A DNA stretch of 11,655 nucleotides, taken from positions 1-11,655 of the forward strand of contig CAKPPA010000024.1 in NCBI GenBank assembly GCA_934177025.1, written 5' to 3'. Below the pieces are notes generated by a model. That model was not told where the DNA came from and searched no databases. It was given only the letters and a program-made list of their open reading frames with translations. The first letter of the stretch is position 1, and every line of letters begins with the position of its first letter. A program made the translations under genes and the position numbers. This document shows positions 6,379 to 11,655 of this stretch, piece after piece. The stretch is from an uncultured Clostridia bacterium (GTDB taxonomy: Bacteria > Bacillota > Clostridia > Christensenellales > CAG-314).

Positions 6379-7362
6379 CTAATCGGCGCAATCCGCATCG
6401 AACAAAAAATCGGCAGTGGCTTCGGGCGCAAACGCTTGAAAGTACTCGTCCTCACGGGTTGCCCAAAGGGACAAAAAGCGTTCGGCATTTTCCTTTTCGC
6501 GCGCGCAAATCCGCTTGACGCGCAGCCCCTCCGAAATCGTCAACAAAATGCGTAAGTCAAAGCATTCGGCCAACTGCGGAAAAAAGGAGTAAACGCCTTC
6601 CGTAATCAGTAGGTTTCGTTGTAACAGGTTTCGTTGTGCGGCGTATTGCTGTGTTTTGCAGTCAAACGGCGCATACGTAGCGTTTCCGCTTTTCCACGCC
6701 GCAATCACTTGCTTCAGGCGCACAAAATCCATATTTCCGCCGATTTCGGCAAGGTTGCGTCGGGCTATAGGGAGGTAAAAGTCGTCGGTGTGTAGCACGT
6801 CGGCACAAAAGTATTTTTGCAAAAAGCGTGCCAGCGTCGTTTTTCCCGAGGCGCATTTGCCGTCAATGGCAACGGCAATTTTCTTCCCCGCATACGGTTC
6901 CAAAAAGTCCAAAATTTTGCGATAGCGGTAAACGTTTTCGTCCACCACGCGGTAATGCGTTGCGTAATGCATGGCATATTCCTGCGTGTGCGTCGGTAGC
7001 CTGCCTTCCACGGCATGCCGCAACGCTTGTTCACCCTCCTCTCCGAAGTACGTCGCAAGTGCCTCGCATTTTTTGAAGTAATCGGCAGGTTTTCCTTTCC
7101 GAAACGCTTTGGTGCGTTCCACGGTTTTCCCTAAAGCAGTCAGCTCCGCCTCTGAATCGTTTTCGGAAAAATAAATACGCAAAAACCCGTTGCCGATGCG
7201 TTCCGCCGCTTGCGGTTTTTTTCCCGCCCCTTCGTTTTTTAAGGCGGCTAAGGTGTCCGGTGCTTGGGGCGTTTGCCCAAACGTGTTTTCAAACAACAGC
7301 ACGCTTGCATCCTCCGCACGCATTGCGGGGTAGCGTTTTTTATTCGACCGGAGTAGGTTCAT
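6379..7362 (-). CDS. Uridine-kinase-like P-loop kinase with a long N-terminal extension
   Basis: This cytosolic 327-residue protein has a kinase core at about residues 158-327. The core shows a Walker A loop GKCASGKT (168-175), the substrate/Mg motif TDDFY (192-196), the GGNMDF segment (208-213), YAPFDC (230-235), ITEGVYSFFP (253-262, the Walker B-like EG motif of this family) and an arginine-rich lid RVKRICARE (281-289). This order is typical of small clostridial kinases annotated as uridine kinase. The nucleoside or vitamin substrate is not determined by these motifs. Residues 1-157 are an extension I do not recognise; it includes RIYFSENDSE and a Tyr/His-rich stretch ending DENVYRYRKIL. 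The chosen ATG overlaps the ECF gene by 23 bases and has GGAAG almost touching it. An in-frame ATG at 7323 is the alternative and has no ribosome site. Co-transcription with the transporter gene suggests intracellular trapping of the imported substrate. Confidence 0.82.
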   Translation of the reverse strand: MNLLRSNKKRYPAMRAEDASVLLFENTFGQTPQAPDTLAALKNEGAGKKPQAAERIGNGFLRIYFSENDSEAELTALGKTVERTKAFRKGKPADYFKKCEALATYFGEEGEQALRHAVEGRLPTHTQEYAMHYATHYRVVDENVYRYRKILDFLEPYAGKKIAVAIDGKCASGKTTLARFLQKYFCADVLHTDDFYLPIARRNLAEIGGNMDFVRLKQVIAAWKSGNATYAPFDCKTQQYAAQRNLLQRNLLITEGVYSFFPQLAECFDLRILLTISEGLRVKRICAREKENAERFLSLWATREDEYFQAFAPEATADFLFDADCAD

Positions 7363-7930
7363 CTTCCTTCGGTGCCGCTACCGGCGTTTGATAAAGTTGC
7401 AAAATTTTTGCCGAGCGCAGTACTTCGACCGTCAGCGGAACAAGGACGAGTTGCAACAAAATCCCCGGCCAAGCCTTCAAAAATGCCGAACTCAGGAAAA
7501 TTTCAAAGGAGTACGCCGAGCCTTGAATGGCAAACAAAATTGCATTCACCACCCCAAGGACGATGCGCCCGCCCAGCATGGCCAGCACCAACGCCGCAAT
7601 CACTTTCACCGTCGGTTGCGGACATTTTGCGCCGAGCAAACGATAAAACAAGCCGGACAAAATGCCGTAAGTCGCAAGTTCAAACGTCATGGACAACGCC
7701 ACCGGAAACGCCGGCGGCATCCCCGTAATAAAGGAACTTAAGTACGGCACCACGGCACCGCACACGCCCCCGTAAATCGGCCCCAGCAAAAATCCGCAAA
7801 GCAGCACCGGCAAATGCATCGGGCTAAACACGGAGCCGAGGTTCAGCGCATGAAACACGGACGGCAACAAAATCCCTAAGGAGATAAAGAGCGCACAAGT
7901 CGTTAGCCGCAAAGTTTTACATTCTCTCAT
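7340..7930 (-). CDS. ECF transporter S component (substrate-binding membrane protein)
   Basis: A 196-residue integral membrane protein with about six hydrophobic segments. After MRECKTLRLTTCALFISLGI come FSPMHLPVLLCGFLLGPIYGG and FPVALSMTFELATYGILSGLFYRLL, then two or three more helices and a short charged tail. This is the ECF-type S-component pattern for vitamin or precursor uptake. It resembles the PanT/COG4684-like group, but I cannot fix the substrate. It would need a shared energizing module (EcfA, EcfA', EcfT), which is not in this window. I chose the ATG at 7930 because GGAGGG lies four bases before it. A longer frame back to 7990 would run through the leader terminator and has no ribosome site. 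It is first in an operon with the downstream kinase and is preceded by an attenuator-type leader. Confidence 0.85.
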   Translation of the reverse strand: MRECKTLRLTTCALFISLGILLPSVFHALNLGSVFSPMHLPVLLCGFLLGPIYGGVCGAVVPYLSSFITGMPPAFPVALSMTFELATYGILSGLFYRLLGAKCPQPTVKVIAALVLAMLGGRIVLGVVNAILFAIQGSAYSFEIFLSSAFLKAWPGILLQLVLVPLTVEVLRSAKILQLYQTPVAAPKEDEPTPVE

Positions 7931-7940
7931 AATTCCCTCC

Positions 7941-7972
7941 AAAAAAAAGAAGATGCCAAAATTGACACCTTC
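7941..7972 (-). terminator. Leader terminator (attenuator) in front of the ECF S component
   Basis: On the minus strand gaaggtgtc (7972-7964) pairs fully, with two G-U pairs, with ggcatcttc (7957-7949) around a 6-base loop. Eight Ts (7948-7941) follow. The T tract ends exactly where the ribosome binding site GGAGGG (7940-7935) begins. A terminator between a promoter and the first gene of an operon implies conditional read-through. Confidence 0.85.
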
Positions 7973-8056
7973 GGATATCGATTGAAACAAAAAATTTTTT
8001 TACGCTTTCCGGCGTTTTTTCCTTTTACGGACGTTTGACTTCAGTCAAAAATTATA
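7949..8056 (-). ncRNA. Candidate riboswitch or attenuator leader of the ECF-kinase operon (class not recognised)
   Basis: The predicted leader of about 108 bases contains, in order, a 6-bp hairpin with a TGAA loop (8049-8034), a GTCCG stretch (8031-8027), a small hairpin cgc-cggaaa-gcg (about 8014-8003), an A7T6 run, an ATCCG stretch (about 7978-7974) and the terminator hairpin. The CGGA in the hairpin loop can pair with either TCCG element. Pairing with the downstream one, which abuts the terminator stem, would form a pseudoknot. I compared it by eye with TPP, THF, preQ1, fluoride and T-box signatures and saw no match. Its role as a ligand or protein sensor is inferred from the architecture. 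Confidence 0.5.
8034..8049. promoter_or_regulatory. Perfect 7-2-7 palindrome at the start of the ECF leader
   Basis: tttgact (8034-8040) and agtcaaa (8043-8049) form a perfect palindrome with a 2-base centre. It begins about seven bases downstream of the predicted leftward transcript start. It could be a repressor operator at DNA level or the first hairpin of the leader RNA. Confidence 0.55.
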
Positions 8057-8061
8057 CTACC

Positions 8062-8090
8062 ATAATATAAAACGATTCCCGTTTTGTCAA
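8062..8090 (-). promoter_or_regulatory. Strong promoter of the ECF-kinase operon
   Basis: On the minus strand a consensus TTGACA (8090-8085) is followed after exactly 17 bases by TATTAT (8067-8062). A TATAAT at 8056-8051 is too far from the -35 box (28 bases) to be its partner. The predicted start is at about 8056-8055, which leaves a leader of about 125 bases before the ECF start codon. Confidence 0.8.
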
Positions 8091-8137
8091 CCGATTGCTT
8101 GCGGCGCGGGCGGAAAAGGGACGGAAAAGGGGCGAAA

Positions 8138-8446
8138 ATGAAAGCAGAAAACAGCAAGGAAGAGCGGATTACCATCATGTTCGAGGACGAGCGCATCCGC
8201 ATTGAAAAAATTGAGTCCTTCGGCGTTTGCAGCCCGAAAGATTTTTGGTACGATCAAGCGGAGGAGGAATGGGTGCTTCTGATGCAAGGCAGCGCGCGTT
8301 TGATGTTCGACACCGGCGAAACGCTAACGCTACGCGACGGGCAAAGTTTCACCATTCCCGCCCACGTCAAACACCGTGTGGACGAAACCAGTGCGGATGC
8401 CGTGTGGATGTGCGTGTTCGAAAAGGGTTCGAAGTCGTCCACGTAA
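8138..8446 (+). CDS. Small single-domain cupin protein
   Basis: A 102-residue cytosolic protein with a conserved beta-barrel cupin core. Cupin motif 1 appears as DQAEEEWVLLMQGSARL (about 39-55), keeping the Glu and Gly but lacking the usual His pair. Motif 2 appears as GQSFTIPAHVKHRV (68-81), with His76 and His79. Homologues of this length with a DQ..DEWV..L.G segment are common and mostly uncharacterised, so metal binding and substrate are unknown. The start ATG is placed by AAGGGG (8127-8132), five bases upstream. An upstream TTG extension to 8084 would lie over the divergent -35 box and lacks a ribosome site. The gene diverges from the ECF operon; I saw no clear promoter of its own. It uses AAA-GAT and GAA-GAG codon pairs that most neighbouring genes avoid, a weak hint of separate ancestry. 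Confidence 0.85.
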   Translation: MKAENSKEERITIMFEDERIRIEKIESFGVCSPKDFWYDQAEEEWVLLMQGSARLMFDTGETLTLRDGQSFTIPAHVKHRVDETSADAVWMCVFEKGSKSST

Positions 8447-8777
8447 CGTCGCGGTTTTCAGCCGTTGTAACGGCGACTCGGTTTTTGCTAAAAGTAGGGA
8501 CTGCAAAAAGCAGGAAAGGAAACCATGCGAAAAACTTTCGGGGGACTTTAAGGAAACAAAAAATCGGTAGGTTGCGGACAAGGCAAAACTTTTTTTAAAA
8601 AAATTCACAAACGGTTGCTTGACGGCGTATCCTTTTTGTAGCGGCAGCAATGCATTCCGTGCAAAACGGGTGAAAATGCGTTTAAAATTCGGTAACAATT
8701 CGTAATTTTTTGGAAATCCGCAATCGTTTTATGCTACAATAAGCATAGTAAAATCGGAATCGTAAGGGGAAATCAAA
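8447..8777 (+). other. 331-base intergenic region between the cupin and the peptidase gene
   Basis: No convincing gene is present. Near the left end gccgtt-gt-aacggc (8461-8474), enclosed by gtcg/cgac (8448-8451, 8474-8477), is followed after four bases by five Ts (8482-8486), possibly a weak terminator for the cupin gene. An ATG at 8525 with GGAAAGG in front opens only eight codons and is probably chance. The right end holds the peptidase promoter. Confidence 0.5.
8710..8747 (+). promoter_or_regulatory. Promoter of the M6-like peptidase gene with an inverted repeat over the -10 box
   Basis: TACAAT (8735-8740) with an upstream TGC (extended -10) is preceded by TTGGAA (8710-8715) at a long 19-base spacing. 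The predicted start is near 8747. A 6-bp inverted repeat, tatgct (8730-8735) and agcata (8742-8747), straddles the -10 box and could be an operator. AAGGGG (8764-8769) is the ribosome site for the ATG at 8778. Confidence 0.55.
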
Positions 8778-11117
8778 ATGAAAAAAACAGGAATCGGAAT
8801 ACTGCTGGTGCTATTGATTTTCTGCGGCGTTTTGGGCGTTATGCCGGTGTACGCCGCCGAATCGCCGTTAAACACCGTAAACTCGTTTTACAACGTCGTC
8901 GTTTTGGCGGAATTCGGCGGGCAAGCGTACAGCACCGAGGACTTAAAGGCAATCGACCGAATTTTTAACGACGAGGAGGAAAACGACGTCGAAAGCGTGA
9001 AGGAGTATTTTTGGCGGCTTTCCGGCAAAAAACTAACGGTGCAAAGCGTTTTTGTGCGGTATCAGGATTCGACGATGACGAAGGAAACCTTCAAAAATCT
9101 CGGGGCGAGCGACGTAATGAAGGAAATTAACTACGTCACGAACGTACTCTCCACCGTGGCGAAACAAGGTGCGTTTTCGGATAAGGCGGAAACCGTCGAC
9201 GTAACGAAAAACGTTGCGTTTACCAAAGCGAATTTCGACAAAAACGAGGACGGCATTTTGGATTCGGTTGTGTTTTATCCCAACCTCTATTACGAAAACA
9301 CCACGTCCGACAACAACTCCTCCATTTGGCCGCATGCCATGGTAGGGTTGGGCAGTAAGTTTGTCGACGCAACGGACGGAAAACTCGACGTAGCACGCTA
9401 CATCGTAAACCCGTATCAGTACTACGAGGAAGTAATGGTCGGTTTCCTTCCGAAAATCAACCTTACTTCGCCGATCGGCGTCATTTGCCACGAAATGCTG
9501 CACAACCTCGGGGAGTCGCAGGGGATCGACGACTTGTATCACTACAAGGACGGCGGCGACGCGCAATTTCAAGCGGAAAGCCCCGTCGGCATTTGGGACG
9601 TCATGGCAGCAACGGACTATCATCATCCGCAAGTGCTAAACGCTTACTACCTCAGCCTGTTGCAGTGGGCGGATTTGAACGATGCTTCGATCGGTGCCAA
9701 CAAACTACAAAAAACTGCGTTGGGTTCCGCCGTCAAATTCGGAGAAAAGGACGGCGAGTTTTTCGTGGCGGAGTACCGCCCGTCGGTTACGACCAACGGC
9801 GTAACAACCACGGAAGGAATCGTTGTTTACCGTGTTAACACCAACGTTACCACGGGCAACCGCAAACAAGGCGTGGACAAAACCGTCAACAACGATCAAA
9901 TTTACTTTTTCCGCAAAAACGAATGTTATTACAGCAAGCACACCCACACCGGCAGGTATGCAACGGACGTTAGCACCTGCAACTTTTTCAAATCCTTTTC
10001 GACGGGCGACAAGGTGGAGTTAACGTATGCGGACGGCTCCGCTTGCGAACTGACGCTGGAAGTGGGCGAAAACGCCAAGGACGGCTACGTCGTCACCGTA
10101 AAGGAAAAAACGGTGGACGTAACCTTGCGGTTTGTGGACGAAAACGGCACGCCGATTACGGACAAAGTTTCCGTTTTTGCGGACGGCACGCTCCTTGCGG
10201 AAAGTACGGGCGGCAGTTGCACCCTAACCGTAAAGTACGGGCAAACCCTTTCCTTCACGGCGGAAAACTACCGTTTTCAAAACGTTACGGCGGAAGCAAC
10301 GAATCTTTCCGTCACGGGCGCAAAACTACACAACCTCACCTTTGTCGTGCGCGATGCGGACGGAAAAGCCGTAGTGGGTGCGCAAGTGACGGACGGCACC
10401 TCCACAACAACAACGGACAGTAGCGGCAAAGCCACCTTGCGTTCCACGCTGCAAAGCACCGTTTCCTTCCAAAAGGAAGGCTTTAAAAACGGCGAATTCG
10501 TGTTTTCCGACCTTACAACGACTTCTGCGGAAATCCGCTTGCAAAAAGCGGTTGACGTCACAATCCAATTCCATTTTTTAGACAACGCGGTTGAAGTAAC
10601 AATTTTGTACGAAGGCAAAACGTACAGTTGCTCCGCGGAGGGAGTACTGACCATGAACAACGTCGGCATCGGCGACAAGTTGGCACTTCAGGGCAACAAC
10701 TTGCTGTTTTTCAGCGATGCGGCAAAAACGCAACCGCTGACGGAATTAATTGCAACCGAAGGGGGCAATTTCGACGTGTACGTGGCATGCCCCGAAACGC
10801 AGTTTGCCCTCACGTTGTTGAATCAGGAAAAGCAAAAAATCTCGACGGACGGCGTTGCGGTTTACGTCAACGGCGAACCGGCGGAATTCGCGTTGCAAAA
10901 CGACAAAATCGTGTTTTCCGCAAAAGTCGGGGACACGGTGCGCATCGTGTTGCAAGGCTATCAGGATTACGAGTTTCGCTTAACGGCAAGTACGGAAACG
11001 GCACTGACCGTGTACTTAAAACCTTCCTACGTTTTGTGGTACTTCATTGCGGGCGGGGTGCTAATCGTGGTGCTCATCGTTGCGGCAGCCGTAATGTCCC
11101 GTAGTAAAAAACGCTAA
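8778..11117 (+). CDS. Secreted, membrane-anchored M6-like (immune inhibitor A type) metallopeptidase
   Basis: A 779-residue surface protein. Residues 1-26 are a signal peptide (KK, hydrophobic core, probable cut after VYA). The catalytic region (about 30-430) has a zinc motif HEMLH (238-242) continuing NLGESQGIDDLY, and then GIWDVMA (271-277), which together mark the M6 peptidase group. An acidic DKNEDGILD stretch before IWPH resembles the calcium-binding loop of that family. From about residue 440 to 750 there are several beta-sandwich modules of Ig-like or carboxypeptidase-regulatory type, including VDVTLRFVDENGTPI, LTFVVRDADGKAVVGAQVTDG and FALTLLNQEKQKISTDG. A membrane helix follows at about 752-773, with a short basic tail SRSKKR. 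The protein is thus an extracellular protease tethered to the cell membrane with no LPXTG signal. Its target is unknown. It has its own promoter and terminator. Catalytic activity is inferred from the intact motif. Confidence 0.88.
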   Translation: MKKTGIGILLVLLIFCGVLGVMPVYAAESPLNTVNSFYNVVVLAEFGGQAYSTEDLKAIDRIFNDEEENDVESVKEYFWRLSGKKLTVQSVFVRYQDSTMTKETFKNLGASDVMKEINYVTNVLSTVAKQGAFSDKAETVDVTKNVAFTKANFDKNEDGILDSVVFYPNLYYENTTSDNNSSIWPHAMVGLGSKFVDATDGKLDVARYIVNPYQYYEEVMVGFLPKINLTSPIGVICHEMLHNLGESQGIDDLYHYKDGGDAQFQAESPVGIWDVMAATDYHHPQVLNAYYLSLLQWADLNDASIGANKLQKTALGSAVKFGEKDGEFFVAEYRPSVTTNGVTTTEGIVVYRVNTNVTTGNRKQGVDKTVNNDQIYFFRKNECYYSKHTHTGRYATDVSTCNFFKSFSTGDKVELTYADGSACELTLEVGENAKDGYVVTVKEKTVDVTLRFVDENGTPITDKVSVFADGTLLAESTGGSCTLTVKYGQTLSFTAENYRFQNVTAEATNLSVTGAKLHNLTFVVRDADGKAVVGAQVTDGTSTTTTDSSGKATLRSTLQSTVSFQKEGFKNGEFVFSDLTTTSAEIRLQKAVDVTIQFHFLDNAVEVTILYEGKTYSCSAEGVLTMNNVGIGDKLALQGNNLLFFSDAAKTQPLTELIATEGGNFDVYVACPETQFALTLLNQEKQKISTDGVAVYVNGEPAEFALQNDKIVFSAKVGDTVRIVLQGYQDYEFRLTASTETALTVYLKPSYVLWYFIAGGVLIVVLIVAAAVMSRSKKR

Positions 11118-11135
11118 AAGTAAAAACTTTTTTTC

Positions 11136-11167
11136 AAAACAGAGTCGAACCACCGACTCTGTTTTTT
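11136..11167 (+). terminator. Intrinsic terminator after the peptidase gene
   Basis: A perfect 12-bp stem pairs aaaacagagtcg (11136-11147) with cgactctgtttt (11154-11165) around a 6-base loop, and the T run continues to 11167. It lies 18 bases after the stop codon. Confidence 0.93.
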
Positions 11168-11289
11168 GTTTTCGGCTTCTTTTTTCAGGAAGTTTGTTTG
11201 TGTTGTTTTACGGAAGCAAAAACCTACTCGAACGGGAAAAGCAAAAACAACATACAATACATTAATCCGAAGGAAACGAGAGGTCAAAA

Positions 11290-11655
11290 ATGGTAAATTT
11301 AGTGTTAAAGGAACAAGTCTGTTTGAATTTTGACGAACTCAAAAACAGCACGTCCGCCACTTCGAACGGCGTCGACGTTTTTGTTACGGACGGTTGCCGC
11401 CCGTCGATTTTTCAGGTTTCGGAGGGCACGGTGACGGAAATTGCGGTGCCGCAAGCGTATCGAAGCCTTGTGTACGACGCAAGCGAAAACGTTTTTTGGG
11501 CGCTTCACGGCACGTGTTTGGATCGGCTGGATGCGTCGTTTTTGCGGACAAATTGCTTGAATTTTGATTTTATTTCCGAACCGATTCGAAACGTTTCGTT
11601 TGACGCCGTAACCGAGCGATTGCTGTTAACCACGGCAACGTGCGTTTACGAGGCG
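11290..11655 (+). CDS. Probable beta-propeller-like protein, 3' end outside the window
   Basis: The frame starts at ATG 11290, six bases after GAGAGG (11278-11283), and runs open through the right edge for 122 codons. The visible part has no signal peptide. After about 50 residues it shows two similar segments, SLVYDASENVFWALHG and NVSFDAVTERLLLTTAT, spaced about 40 residues apart, each with a strand, an aspartate turn and another strand. This pattern is typical of the first blades of propeller-type repeat proteins in clostridia. I do not recognise the specific family and the rest is missing. Upstream, TACAAT (11253-11258) could be a -10 box, but no good -35 box pairs with it. It is separated from the peptidase gene by a strong terminator, so it is probably an independent unit. 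Confidence 0.75.
   Translation, partial: MVNLVLKEQVCLNFDELKNSTSATSNGVDVFVTDGCRPSIFQVSEGTVTEIAVPQAYRSLVYDASENVFWALHGTCLDRLDASFLRTNCLNFDFISEPIRNVSFDAVTERLLLTTATCVYEA

Noticed and set aside
7931..7990. Upstream extension of the ECF S component to an ATG at 7990
   Set aside because: It would translate through the leader terminator and has no ribosome site, whereas the ATG at 7930 has GGAGGG at good spacing and begins a normal S-component N terminus.
7995..8020. Possible rightward terminator formed by acgc-tttccg-gcgt plus T run
   Set aside because: Only four GC-type pairs, and no rightward gene ends nearby; it is better explained as part of the leftward leader.
8084..8137. TTG-initiated extension of the cupin gene
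   Set aside because: The extension overlaps the divergent -35 box, lacks a ribosome site and has an Arg/Gly-rich sequence unlike cupin N termini; ATG 8138 has AAGGGG in front.
8525..8551. Eight-codon mini-frame with a ribosome-site-like GGAAAGG
   Set aside because: Too short to assess, with no attenuator-like structure or regulatory codon run; most likely chance.
9033..9632. 199-codon open frame on the minus strand inside the peptidase gene
   Set aside because: Antisense shadow of the catalytic domain, which is supported by HEMLH and GIWDVM motifs on the plus strand.
1..11655. CRISPR array, tRNA, rRNA, insertion sequence or phage module
   Set aside because: No regularly spaced repeats, cloverleaf, transposase or integrase sequence was seen on either strand.

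Overview
The window looks like a chromosomal piece of an anaerobic Bacillota (Clostridia-type) bacterium of intermediate GC. The evidence is the gene set (citrate lyase genes, a pyrimidine-nucleoside phosphorylase, a DUF3842 protein, an ECF-type vitamin transporter component, a clostridial-type uridine-kinase-like P-loop kinase, a surface-anchored M6-like peptidase), the strong purine-rich ribosome binding sites, and the short hairpin plus T-tract terminators. No phage, plasmid, transposase, CRISPR, tRNA or rRNA gene is visible. The genus cannot be fixed from the sequence.

Layout. 1-3923 (+) is the downstream end of a citrate lyase operon. It holds citF (alpha subunit, probably cut at its 5' end by the window edge), citC (acetate:citrate lyase ligase), a citX-citG fusion that makes and attaches the lyase prosthetic group, and an unrecognised 55-residue acidic protein. 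The operon closes with a duplicated terminator region, and the second copy is a strong bidirectional hairpin (4018-4047). 4059-5396 (-) is pyrimidine-nucleoside phosphorylase. 5397-5771 is a divergent control region with good promoters on both strands and an A-rich, nearly T-free tract between them. 5772-6185 (+) is a DUF3842 protein whose promoter places the transcript start on the start codon, so the mRNA looks leaderless. 6186-6378 carries an imperfect direct repeat and a bidirectional terminator.

7930-6379 (-) is a two-gene operon: an ECF transporter S component followed, with a short overlap, by a P-loop kinase with an N-terminal extension of about 157 residues. Its leader (about 8056-7931) has a strong promoter, two upstream hairpins and an intrinsic terminator ending exactly at the ribosome binding site. 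This is the architecture of a riboswitch or other attenuator. It is the most interesting regulatory element in the window, and I could not match it to a known aptamer class. 8138-8446 (+) is a small cupin. 8778-11117 (+) is a 779-residue secreted, membrane-anchored M6-like metallopeptidase with beta-sandwich repeats, followed by a strong terminator. 11290 to the right edge (+) is the start of a probable beta-propeller-like protein.

How the genes work together. The cit genes form one functional unit: subunit, activating ligase and prosthetic-group synthesis. The ECF component and the kinase plausibly form a second unit for uptake and phosphorylation of a small metabolite, but the substrate cannot be read from the sequence. 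The other genes look like independent transcription units.
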